Source: Planctomycetota bacterium (lineage in GTDB: Bacteria > Planctomycetota > Planctomycetia > Planctomycetales > Planctomycetaceae). Taken from it: a stretch of 7,811 nucleotides of DNA. The notes under the pieces are model-generated. The model was not told the DNA's origin, did no database searches, and worked only from the letters and a program-made list of their open reading frames with translations. Below, piece by piece: positions 1 through 6,928 of this stretch. The stretch spans positions 4,346 to 12,156 of the forward strand of contig JAADHY010000008.1 of assembly GCA_013151585.1 (NCBI GenBank), written 5' to 3'. Position 1 is the stretch's first letter; the number at the start of each line of letters is the position of its first letter. The position numbers were made by a program, and so were the translations under genes.

Positions 1-883
1 AAACGTTGTATCCCGCGCTGTGTCGGGCTTTGGGGAAAGCAGCGCCGGTCGGTCCGCGAGGAAGCTATGGTGCCTTGGAAGGGGCGGACCAGATCAGCGA
101 CGTGATTTTGGTCGACTCGTCCCCTATCGGCCGGACACCACGCAGTAACCCGGTGACGTACATGAAGGCCTTCGACGAGATTCGTCAAACGTTCGCTCAG
201 ACCCGTGACGCCAAGATGCGGCACTTCACGGCCAAACATTTCAGTTTTAACGCAACCGGGGGAGGACGGTGTCCGAAGTGTGGCGGGTCGGGATCGAGAT
301 GCACTTTCTGGCCGATCTGACGATGACCTGTCCCGAATGTCGCGGCACGCGCTATCGGCCGGAGATCCTGGACGTCAAGTACCGAGGTCTGAGCATCGCG
401 GATGTGCTTGCAATGACCGTGCGCGAGGCGTTCGCGTTTTTTCGCAGCCAGCCGAAAACGCAGCGCCGTCTGAGCTACTTGATCCAGGTGGGGCTGGAGT
501 ACTTGACGCTCGGCCAGCCCGCCCCGACGCTTTCCGGCGGAGAGTCTCAACGTTTGAAGCTGGCCGCCTATTTGGCCGCTCAATCGCAACCGAGGACGCT
601 GTTCCTCATGAACGAACCGACCACGGGTCTGCATCCAGCCGATGTCGACAAACTGCAGCAGTGCTTGCAAAGTCTGGTCGAGTCGGGCCACTCGGTGATC
701 GTCATCGAGCACAACCGCGACTTGATTAAGTGCGCGGATTATCTGATCGACCTCGGACCGGATGCCGGCGACCAAGGCGGGCGGATCGTGGCCTGCGGAA
801 CGCCCGAGCAGGTCGCCCGGTCCGAAAGCTCGATCACCGGCCGATACCTGCGACCGGTTCTCGCCGGGACCTTGCCAGACTGA
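1..883 (+). pseudogene. uvrA: UvrA-type excinuclease ABC subunit A, C-terminal part, frameshifted
   Basis: UvrA is the damage-sensing ATPase of nucleotide excision repair and acts with UvrB. The gene enters from the left edge, in the frame starting at base 3. That frame shows the UvrA block SPIGRTPRSNP, then FSFN and the first zinc-finger pair CPKC (270-281). The match then moves to the frame containing base 269, which gives IEMHFLADL, the second pair CPEC (from 329), the ABC signature LSGGESQR (about 533-556), a Walker B-like segment LFLMNEPTTGLH (about 599-634), the H-loop VIVIEHN (about 697-717) and the stop at 881-883. The two frames are joined only by a net loss of bases near 282-295, so no continuous reading frame spans the zinc finger. 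Walker B has Asn (codon 611-613) where UvrA normally has Asp. Planctomycetes can carry extra UvrA-like genes, so this may be a second copy. Family identity is near certain; whether the break is real or a sequence error cannot be told here. Confidence 0.85.
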
Positions 884-990
884 TCTGCCTCCGCTATCAA
901 TGCTCCAGATTGGGTGTCTTTTGAGGACTTCCCAGCGAACTGATGGCAGAAACGCTTCCTTAGCCCGGAACCGAAAGCGGAAACTCCAAC

Positions 991-995
991 GGAGG
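991..995 (+). promoter_or_regulatory. Ribosome binding site of the PGI/PMI gene
   Basis: GGAGG lies 8 bases before the ATG at 1004-1006. It is a near-ideal Shine-Dalgarno match and fixes that start over the later in-frame ATG (codon 10). The rest of the 120-base gap after the uvrA stop shows no convincing promoter or terminator. Confidence 0.85.
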
Positions 996-1003
996 TAGAC
1001 GGA

Positions 1004-2041
1004 ATGCCCCATCCAGTCGACAAAGACAACATGGAATTTGTCATCCAAAATTCGCCGTATCAGTTTCGGTCCGGCTTGCAGGCCGCCGCCGAATTGGGCA
1101 AGCTCCCGCAGGGGACGTTCCGGCGGCTCCTGGTGGCCGGAATGGGTGGTTCGGCCATGCCGGTCACCCTGGTGGGCGAAGGAGGCTTAGCGGCCATTCC
1201 CGTGGCGGCTCACATGTCGTACGACTTGCCGGCGGGAGTTGATCCGTCAGATACGCTGGTCATTGCCTCGTCCTTTTCTGGAAACACGGAAGAAACGATT
1301 TCGGCGTACGAGACCGCCCGGGACCAGGGCTTCGCATTGATCGGGATTTCGAAAGGCGGGAAGCTTCAGGAGTTGTGCGAAGCCGACGACGTTCCCCACG
1401 TCCCGATTCCTGTCAAACCGGACGAACAAAAGATGCAGCCCCGAAGCGCGACCGGCTACGGCGTCGGCATCCTGGTGGGATTGTTGGATCGGCTGGGGCT
1501 AGCGGCGAGCGGGGCCCGCGAGACGATCGAAACCTTGGAACAACATCTTCTGAATCGCATGGAGGAAGCTTGCAAGCAAGGCGAAGCGCTCGCCGATCAA
1601 TTGACGGCGGCGACGCCGATCGTCTACGCGTCTCACCGATACGCAAACGTTGCGCGAATCTGGAAGATCAAGTTCAACGAAAACGCAAAGTGCCCTGCCT
1701 TTTGGAACGTGTTTCCCGAACTGAACCACAACGAAATGACCGGCTGGTTGCATCACCCGGGACCGTTCCACCTGATCCTGCTGCGGGATCCCGAGGAAGA
1801 TCCTCGTGTCCGGTTGCGCGAAGAAATCACGTGCGAGATCTTGAAGCAAGAGGCGGGACTCGACTCGACGGACGTCGTCATGCAGGGCCAGAACATGATC
1901 GAAAAAATGTTTGGCACGCTGCTGGTCGGTGACTGGGCCAGCTATCATCTGGCTCTGCGGCTGAACGAAGATCCGAGCCCTGTGAAAATGGTCGAGACGT
2001 TCAAAGGCATGTTGGAGCAGCGTCGGAAGTCCGCCGAGTGA
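1004..2041 (+). CDS. Bifunctional phosphoglucose/phosphomannose isomerase (SIS domain)
   Basis: This 345-residue cytosolic enzyme should interconvert glucose-6-P or mannose-6-P with fructose-6-P, linking glycolysis to the precursors of GDP-mannose and other sugar nucleotides. Two SIS-type halves are visible. The first has the glycine-rich loop VAGMGGSAMP (residues 44-53) and the phosphate-binding segment ASSFSGNTEET (88-98). Next come PRSATGYG with Arg147, NENAK (225-229) and FPELNHNEMTGW (237-248). The 16-residue spacing of Glu226 and His242 matches the base/ring-opening pair Glu203/His219 that I recall for the Pyrobaculum PGI/PMI; Arg147 probably equals its Arg135. A C-terminal Lys (328 or 334) likely supplies the remaining active-site residue. 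The protein is somewhat longer than the roughly 300-residue archaeal forms. The start is set by a GGAGG site. It ends 7 bases from the convergent GT2 gene. Substrate breadth (both sugars or mainly one) is inferred from family only. Confidence 0.9.
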   Translation: MPHPVDKDNMEFVIQNSPYQFRSGLQAAAELGKLPQGTFRRLLVAGMGGSAMPVTLVGEGGLAAIPVAAHMSYDLPAGVDPSDTLVIASSFSGNTEETISAYETARDQGFALIGISKGGKLQELCEADDVPHVPIPVKPDEQKMQPRSATGYGVGILVGLLDRLGLAASGARETIETLEQHLLNRMEEACKQGEALADQLTAATPIVYASHRYANVARIWKIKFNENAKCPAFWNVFPELNHNEMTGWLHHPGPFHLILLRDPEEDPRVRLREEITCEILKQEAGLDSTDVVMQGQNMIEKMFGTLLVGDWASYHLALRLNEDPSPVKMVETFKGMLEQRRKSAE

Positions 2042-2048
2042 CAGCCGG

Positions 2049-3209
2049 TTACGGGCCAATAGCCGCACGCCGCCAGGTCGTCTGATAGCGTCGTCGCAGC
2101 GCATCCCAAAGAGCCGCGACCGTGACGCCGTTTAGTGTCAAGAACATGAACGGAGCGGCGAAACACACCGACTTCTTGCCAGACCGCTGAAACGCCCAGC
2201 CCGTCAAGGCCGCCAGATAGAAGTCCGCGTGCACGGCCAGCAAAACGAAATACAGCGGCTCAGCCCGAAGGGCGACATTCGCCGCAGCGGCCGTAGCCAG
2301 CAGCGCCGGCGAGATCAGCCGTAACAACTTGTGCGAGACGAACTCGAACCAAATCGGATTCTTCCACGGCAGCAACCAGCGCGGCTGGTTCACGACGAGC
2401 TGGAACGTGCCGGCGATGGTCCGTCGCTTCCGAACGGCTTCCTGCTTTGGTGACCGGCACGGACGGTCATAAGCAACGGCCTTCGGTTCGAAGACGACGC
2501 GATAGCCTTGTTCGACGATCTGCATGGGGATCACGACGTCGTCCAGAATCGTGTCCGGTGGGATCGGACGAAACAGCTCTTTCCGAATCGCATACAAAGC
2601 GCCGGTCGCGCCCGGGACCGATCGAAATCGCGCTTCGCACTTTCGGATGAACTTTTCGTAAGTCCAATACGCGCCCACACCGGTCGACGCGGTGGTTGTA
2701 TCCTCGGCCGAGCGAAAGACCAGTTCGCCCGAAACGGCTCCGATCGTCGGATCGGCGAAACTTTCGGCCAGCTCGTTGATCGCGTCGGGCGACAGCTCCT
2801 GCCGCGCATCAGTCAAGACGACGATTTCCCCAGCGCATTGCGGGATTACATCGTTCAAGACCGACGGTTTACCGCGGCGCTGCGGAAAGGCCATCAGCCG
2901 AACGCGCGGATCGTCGAAAGAGCGAACGACCGATTCGGTTGCGTCGGTGGATCCATCGGACGCGACGATAATCTCCCGGATTCGCTCTTGCCCCTGGGCG
3001 GCCAAGATGCTGCGGAGCTTTCGGTCGAGGTTTTTCGCCTCATTGTGAGCGGCAATGACGACCGAAACGGTCGAGGCGGTGCGGTTCTTGCGCCGCTCGC
3101 CGGGCCGCCATTTCGCCAACAACCACACCAAAAGCGGGTAGCCGCAGTAAATGTAGAAAAGCCCGGCGACGCTGATCCAAAAAGCCCATTCGACCCATGA
3201 CGGGTTCAT
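2049..3209 (-). CDS. Membrane-bound family 2 glycosyltransferase (processive-type architecture)
   Basis: This 386-residue GT-A enzyme probably extends or transfers sugars from a nucleotide donor at the cytoplasmic face of the inner membrane. One N-terminal membrane helix (about 8-31) precedes the catalytic domain, and about three hydrophobic segments follow it (about 295-314, 319-340, 348-368). Catalytic-domain landmarks are VSVVIAAHNE (48-57), the nucleotide-binding ASDGSTD (83-89), TDARQ (133-137, in the DxD position), TGALYAIRKELF (202-213), the LDD acid motif (222-224, probable catalytic base region) and RKRRTIAG (260-267), which replaces the QxxRW motif of cellulose or hyaluronan synthases. 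This layout matches COG1215-type synthases such as poly-GlcNAc synthases and NodC, but the product cannot be read from sequence. The ATG has a good upstream site (AGGTG at 3219-3215). It is the last gene of the leftward cluster, separated from the methyltransferase by 288 bases containing a hairpin repeat. Confidence 0.85.
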   Translation of the reverse strand: MNPSWVEWAFWISVAGLFYIYCGYPLLVWLLAKWRPGERRKNRTASTVSVVIAAHNEAKNLDRKLRSILAAQGQERIREIIVASDGSTDATESVVRSFDDPRVRLMAFPQRRGKPSVLNDVIPQCAGEIVVLTDARQELSPDAINELAESFADPTIGAVSGELVFRSAEDTTTASTGVGAYWTYEKFIRKCEARFRSVPGATGALYAIRKELFRPIPPDTILDDVVIPMQIVEQGYRVVFEPKAVAYDRPCRSPKQEAVRKRRTIAGTFQLVVNQPRWLLPWKNPIWFEFVSHKLLRLISPALLATAAAANVALRAEPLYFVLLAVHADFYLAALTGWAFQRSGKKSVCFAAPFMFLTLNGVTVAALWDALRRRYQTTWRRAAIGP

Positions 3210-3214
3210 CGTCT

Positions 3215-3219
3215 CACCT
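3215..3219 (-). promoter_or_regulatory. Ribosome binding site of the GT2 gene
   Basis: On the minus strand AGGTG (within GAGGTGAG) lies 5 bases before the ATG at 3209-3207, supporting that start. Confidence 0.7.
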
Positions 3220-3284
3220 CGTTGCTCAAACGGTAAATCAACAGGACCAGCCGAATTCGAAATAACCGGAAAACGTGGTGTGAG

Positions 3285-3392
3285 GTCCCCTCGCCCCCGC
3301 GGCGCAGCCGTGGGGGAGAGGGTCGGAGCGAGCGGGCCCTCACCCGGCTCGCCTTCAGCGAGCCACCCTCTCCCGCAAGCGGGAGAGGGGAC
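3285..3392. repeat. Triple-hairpin intergenic repeat
   Basis: A 108-base palindromic element occupies the gap between the methyltransferase and GT2 genes. Its ends are perfect 8-base inverted repeats (GTCCCCTC at 3285-3292, GAGGGGAC at 3385-3392). Inside are three hairpins: 3288-3303 with 3307-3322 (14 of 16 matching, loop GCA); 3346-3352 with 3358-3364 (GGCTCGC/GCGAGCC, perfect, 5-base loop); and 3366-3376 with 3379-3389 (CCCTCTCCCGC/GCGGGAGAGGG, perfect 11 bp, 2-base loop). The CCCTCTCCCGCAAGCGGGAGAGGG-like core resembles dispersed non-coding palindromic elements (REP or small MITE type) seen in many GC-rich bacteria. It has no transposase. In the operon transcript it could act as an attenuator or an RNA-stability element; none of its arms is followed by a T-run that would make a classic terminator. 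Confidence 0.8.
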
Positions 3393-3497
3393 GTCCGTTT
3401 TGGTCGCGACATCCTTTGTGGCGATGCTTCCACGCCGGTCTCCTGTGCTGGCGAGGCGGGCTTTTGGGGGAAATTCGGCATTTGAACATCAGCCTCG

Positions 3498-4463
3498 TTA
3501 GTCTGCATTCACGGCGACCGGCTGCAGATACGCTGTGCTCGATGGGACCGCGGCCGGCTTCTTTAGGACAATCTCAAACCCAGTCGTCGCCAAATCTTCC
3601 CAGGAGAAACCTCGAAACTCGTCCGCGACTCCTAACTCTTTCAAGTGAGGGATGGCATCGTAATCGACCGCCGGGCGGACTTCGGCGATTTCGAAACCGG
3701 CCTCTTCAAACAACTGCAGGAATTGGGAGTAGCGCAAACGGTTGACGTACTTGATCGAGTGGTTGAACCATCGGTTCCAGGTCGCGTCGGAGTACTTCAG
3801 ATAGCTGAGCGGATGCCGACGGGGATCGCCGGCCGCGTACTCACAGGTGAGTGAAGCCCGATGGATGGACAAGCCGCCCGGCTTTAGTACCCGGCGCATT
3901 TCTTCCAGCAATGGCGGCAGCAGCGCTCGATGGACGCACTGAAGCACCAAGTTGGAAACAACCAAGTCGACGGCGTTGTCTTTGTACGGCAGCCGGCAGG
4001 TGTTCCAAGGCGCGCGATACAGTCCCCCGAGACGCCGCAGGGCGCGGTCGAATTGCGTTTCTTTTGCGATGCGGGCCAGCCGGGCACAGAACCGAGCCGG
4101 TGATTGCCCGGCGGCGGCAGCCAGCTTCTCCGCGCGCCGGCCGATCTCATCGCGTGTGCGAGCGAAAAGATCGTCTCGCACCAACCGCCGAACGTCGTAG
4201 GTCGCGACCAACGCGCCTGCGACCGCATAAGCCAGCGGAACGGCCGGGACCCAGCCTGTGCCAAGCTCCACCACACGCAGGCCGTGTACGTATCCCGCGT
4301 GAGCTCGCGTCGTCCGCAGAAAATACTCCGCGTTGTCGAACCGAGTCGATTGTTCCAGATGCCGCAGCTCACCGAACCGGCGCTGCAGCCAGAAGTGGAT
4401 TGCTTCTCCGGCGGGCAGCCACGCCAGACAGCGGGCCACGCCAGCTTTCAACCACCAACGCAT
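3498..4463 (-). CDS. Class I SAM-dependent methyltransferase
   Basis: This 321-residue predicted cytosolic enzyme transfers a methyl group from S-adenosylmethionine to an unknown acceptor. From its neighbours the acceptor is probably a glycan, a lipid-linked sugar or a sugar nucleotide. The Rossmann-fold motifs are clear: motif I VVELGTGW (64-71), the acidic end of strand 2 at Asp90, the FDLV-like post-I segment DLVVSNLVLQCVH (166-178), and LKPGG (193-197). Between Asp90 and residue 160 is an unusually long Arg/Ala-rich helical stretch, which may form a substrate lid. A C-terminal region rich in aromatics (about 215-260) probably binds the acceptor. The ATG is preceded by GGGAG (4475-4471) with 7-base spacing. 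The start overlaps the end of the deacetylase gene by 16 bases, so the two are almost certainly co-translated. Exact substrate and atom methylated (O, N or C) are unknown. Confidence 0.8.
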   Translation of the reverse strand: MRWWLKAGVARCLAWLPAGEAIHFWLQRRFGELRHLEQSTRFDNAEYFLRTTRAHAGYVHGLRVVELGTGWVPAVPLAYAVAGALVATYDVRRLVRDDLFARTRDEIGRRAEKLAAAAGQSPARFCARLARIAKETQFDRALRRLGGLYRAPWNTCRLPYKDNAVDLVVSNLVLQCVHRALLPPLLEEMRRVLKPGGLSIHRASLTCEYAAGDPRRHPLSYLKYSDATWNRWFNHSIKYVNRLRYSQFLQLFEEAGFEIAEVRPAVDYDAIPHLKELGVADEFRGFSWEDLATTGFEIVLKKPAAVPSSTAYLQPVAVNAD

Positions 4464-5425
4464 TGCAATTCTCCCGTCGCAGGTTCAAGCTCGCAGCCGT
4501 GTGTTTCCTCGTTCGAGCTCTTCTGGGCGGCGCGGTACAGGTCCGTCATCTCCTGCTGATGGGGACACTCCCGCAGCAGCCGACGTCTTATCTTTCCGTA
4601 ATAGTCTTGCCCCAGGACACGGCCGATCGCCCGGAGCAACCGGGCTCGAATTCGTTCCGCCAGAATGTTTCCCGCCAACCAACGCTCGAATTGGGCCATC
4701 GAGGTCGACCGCTTCACCGCCAGACGACCGATGTCGAAGGGCCCCGTCCTCAGCGTGTTGTCGCCCACCCGGGAGGTGAAAACGTACCGATACCCACATT
4801 CCTGCGCGATACGAACCACTCGCTCGTCCGCTGCACCGCCGGGAACCGACAGGGCCGCTATTTCGTAACCCACGATGTCTTCCAGCATTGCTTTGGACTG
4901 TTGGAGTTCCTGGCGGATCGCATCCGTCGAAAGCAGCGATAGAAACCGGTGAGAGTGACCGTGGGAGCCAATGCGGAACGTTTCCGGCGGTAGGCACTTC
5001 AGCATGCCCCGGCCAAGGAAGCGTGGCTGGTCGATCAAGCCTGTCGTCACGAACAGCGTCGCGCTCAGGCCGTGTTGTTCCAGGATTTCGCCTGCCAAAT
5101 CCACCGAGCCGAGCCAGCCGTCATCGAAGGTGACGTGCACCGGCGGATGGGCCCCCGATGGCAAACGGTTTGGCGACGGGTCGCGGAAGAACGTTTCTAT
5201 GTCCGAGAATCGAAGGCTGCTGGCCGTCCGACCGAGCCGTTCCATTTGCTGCGCAAAGGCCGACGCGTCGACGAAGTACGACGTCACCGAGGGGCTCAAG
5301 TCCGGAAACGCAGCCCCATCGGGAACAACGTTGTGATACATGAGACAGAGGAAACCTCGCATCGACCTGCTCTTTCTCGCAAAAAGTCCCGTTATCCTGT
5401 CAGTGTTCGGCGCCGACGAGTTCAC
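4448..5425 (-). CDS. Polysaccharide deacetylase (NodB-homology, carbohydrate esterase 4 type)
   Basis: This family removes N- or O-acetyl groups from sugars using a metal held by Asp-His-His. Motif 1 is TFDDGW (99-104), with Asp101 the likely base and Asp102 a metal ligand. Motif 2 is SHGHSH (154-159), with His155 and His159 as ligands. LSVPGG (192-197) sits where motif 3 is expected but differs from the usual RxPY/G form. The early segment CLMYHNVV (27-34) is typical of glycan-cluster deacetylases. No signal peptide or membrane helix is visible, so action on a cytosolic or lipid-linked precursor is more likely than on secreted polymer. The longest frame begins with GTG at 5425, giving 325 residues and a 26-base overlap with the upstream GT4 gene. 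The ATG at 5362 (304 residues) is an equally good or better start, because conserved sequence begins just after it; neither has a strong ribosome site. The 3' end overlaps the methyltransferase start by 16 bases. Confidence 0.87.
   Translation of the reverse strand: MNSSAPNTDRITGLFARKSRSMRGFLCLMYHNVVPDGAAFPDLSPSVTSYFVDASAFAQQMERLGRTASSLRFSDIETFFRDPSPNRLPSGAHPPVHVTFDDGWLGSVDLAGEILEQHGLSATLFVTTGLIDQPRFLGRGMLKCLPPETFRIGSHGHSHRFLSLLSTDAIRQELQQSKAMLEDIVGYEIAALSVPGGAADERVVRIAQECGYRYVFTSRVGDNTLRTGPFDIGRLAVKRSTSMAQFERWLAGNILAERIRARLLRAIGRVLGQDYYGKIRRRLLRECPHQQEMTDLYRAAQKSSNEETHGCELEPATGELQCVGG
4471..4475 (-). promoter_or_regulatory. Ribosome binding site of the methyltransferase gene
   Basis: GGGAG on the minus strand, 7 bases before the ATG at 4463-4461. 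It lies inside the 3' end of the deacetylase coding region. Confidence 0.65.
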
Positions 5426-6884
5426 ACGGCGACGCCTTCTTTCCAGACAGCGATTCTCCGGACGACAATTCCCCGGCCTGCGGCGCCCGCTGGCGAGCCT
5501 GTCGTTGGTGCGACTGGCGCGTGATCTGGTCGAGTAGCTCGGCCAGTTGCGCCGTCAATTGACGTCGTTCGTACTGACTTGGGCTCCAGCTCGAACCGTC
5601 GCGTTTCGAGTCGCTGGCGTCGCGCGGCGTGGTGATCCGATCGGCGCTGCGGACGTGGTGTTGCAGTTGTTCGCGGAGAACGTTCCGGATACCGGCCATG
5701 TCAGTCGCTTCGCACACGAACGCATGCGGACAGGGCTCCAGAATCCGAGCCACTTCGCCGCGCGGTCCGATGAACAGGATCGGCCGTCCGGTCGCCAGAT
5801 ACTCGAACACCTTGCCTGGCACAACGCGGTCTGCGTGCGGCACGTCGGAAAGAAGCAGGCAGAGTCCATCGGCCGATCGCATCAGATCGAGGGCTGCGTC
5901 GTGAGATAGGTACGGATGCCGTTCCACGCGACAAGGAAGGCCGGCGAGCTTCTGCAAAAGCGCGTCTTGCGAGGCCGTGCGGCGTCCGGCGAAAACCAGC
6001 TCCAATTGCCTCGCCAATTCCGGATTCTGCTCGCACAGCAGCATGACAGCTTTCACCAACGGCTCGACGGAAGTGAGGTTCCAAAGCGTTCCCACATAGG
6101 CCAATCGGTAGCGACCGTCCGACGGCCTGTCCGTGCGGCTGGAAAACGATCGAAAATCCTCCGCGTCGTAGCCGTTGTAAATGCAAACCGATCGTGCCGC
6201 TGAGCCGGCCTGACGGGCGATGTGTTGCAGCGATTCGGCACTCGCCCGAGTGGTCGCAATCAGAGCGCGGGCTTGCCGCACCACCGATCGCTGCATGGCC
6301 GATTGCAACAATCGACTGATCATTCCGTGCTGCTTGTTCTCCCAGTACCGGTTGCTGATGTCCCACTCGTCTCGGTAATCGAGCAACAATGGCAGTCCGG
6401 TTCGCCGGCTCAGCGTGGCACCGACCAGGAACGACGAGAACGGGGGTGCCGTGACCAAAATCGCCTCGTGGTGGGTGGCTCGCAGAACCTTCGTCCCCCA
6501 TCGAACGGCCGCGGGATACCACAAGATTTGAGGATCCGGCTGAAGCACCGCGTTGGCCCACCGGCGCGCCAAGCGTTTCAGGAACGACACGATCCCGGAA
6601 CCCGTGGGCCCAGCCGGGTCGTCGCATCCCGAAACGGTTTTCTTCAATGCGTAATCGGGCTCCAACGTCCGAGCGCGAACGACGGGAACCTGCGAAGGGA
6701 CATCCGCCAGCAAACTGGAATCCAGCAAGGGCACCGACGGATTGGCCGCCGTCAAGACCGTAGGATGCCAGCCGAAGTCGGGCAGGTACTTGACGAATTT
6801 CGCAATCCGCTGCACCCCCGCTCCACCGACCGGTGGAAACAGGTAGGCCACGACCAGGACACGCGAAATCGGTCTGGGACTCAT
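5400..6884 (-). CDS. GT4-family glycosyltransferase (GT-B fold)
   Basis: This 494-residue cytosolic or membrane-associated enzyme transfers a sugar from a nucleotide donor to a growing glycan. The N-terminal Rossmann half starts with RVLVVAYLFPP and the glycine-rich acceptor loop GGAG (20-23). It continues with TAPPFSS (145-151) and DYRDEW (169-174). The C-terminal half has YNGYD (236-240), YVGTLW (263-268) and the donor-binding segment GKVFEYLATGRPIL (357-370), which stands in for the EX7E motif. The last ~60 residues are polar and low in complexity and probably disordered. I chose the ATG at 6884-6882: AAGGA (6897-6893) is 8 bases upstream, and the first beta strand begins eight residues later. 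An in-frame GTG at 6932 would add 16 basic residues and overlap the upstream stop as GTGA. Donor and acceptor sugars are not predictable. Confidence 0.87.
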   Translation of the reverse strand: MSPRPISRVLVVAYLFPPVGGAGVQRIAKFVKYLPDFGWHPTVLTAANPSVPLLDSSLLADVPSQVPVVRARTLEPDYALKKTVSGCDDPAGPTGSGIVSFLKRLARRWANAVLQPDPQILWYPAAVRWGTKVLRATHHEAILVTAPPFSSFLVGATLSRRTGLPLLLDYRDEWDISNRYWENKQHGMISRLLQSAMQRSVVRQARALIATTRASAESLQHIARQAGSAARSVCIYNGYDAEDFRSFSSRTDRPSDGRYRLAYVGTLWNLTSVEPLVKAVMLLCEQNPELARQLELVFAGRRTASQDALLQKLAGLPCRVERHPYLSHDAALDLMRSADGLCLLLSDVPHADRVVPGKVFEYLATGRPILFIGPRGEVARILEPCPHAFVCEATDMAGIRNVLREQLQHHVRSADRITTPRDASDSKRDGSSWSPSQYERRQLTAQLAELLDQITRQSHQRQARQRAPQAGELSSGESLSGKKASPCELVGAEH

Positions 6885-6892
6885 CAACCGTT

Positions 6893-6897
6893 TCCTT
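6893..6897 (-). promoter_or_regulatory. Ribosome binding site deciding the GT4 start
   Basis: AAGGA on the minus strand is 8 bases before the ATG at 6884-6882. It favours this start over the GTG at 6932-6930, which overlaps the upstream stop codon. Confidence 0.65.
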
Positions 6898-6928
6898 CGT
6901 TTCTGTACGATCACGTTGCCTCTGGAGA

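Larger units (their letters stand above)
3210..3497. other. Intergenic gap between methyltransferase and GT2 genes
   Basis: This 288-base non-coding stretch, the longest in the window, holds the triple-hairpin repeat and the GT2 ribosome binding site. The flanks (3220-3284 and 3393-3497) show no gene, RNA or recognisable promoter. A 100-codon open frame on the minus strand (3508-3206) crosses it, but it is made largely of repeat sequence. Confidence 0.7.

Noticed and set aside
921..949. Possible sigma-70 promoter before the isomerase (TTGAGG, 17-base spacer, TGGCAG)
   Set aside because: The -10 hexamer matches only about half the consensus and the site has no other support; in GC-rich DNA this is expected by chance.
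197..1048. Long minus-strand open frame of 283 codons opposite uvrA
   Set aside because: It is antisense to sequence with clear UvrA motifs, is rich in Arg, His and Gln as expected from a GC-rich shadow frame, and shows no recognisable domain.
2508..3200. Plus-strand open frame of 230 codons opposite the GT2 gene
   Set aside because: It is the complement of conserved GT2 coding sequence with no motif of its own.
3366..3389. Rho-independent terminator for the methyltransferase transcript
   Set aside because: The stem is perfect and strong, but on the minus strand it is followed by GGTGGCTCGCTG rather than a T-run, so it better fits a palindromic repeat.
3851..4942. Plus-strand open frame of 363 codons opposite the methyltransferase and deacetylase
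   Set aside because: The minus strand here has well-matched enzyme motifs in two genes; the plus frame is Arg/Pro/Ser-rich and has no domain signal.
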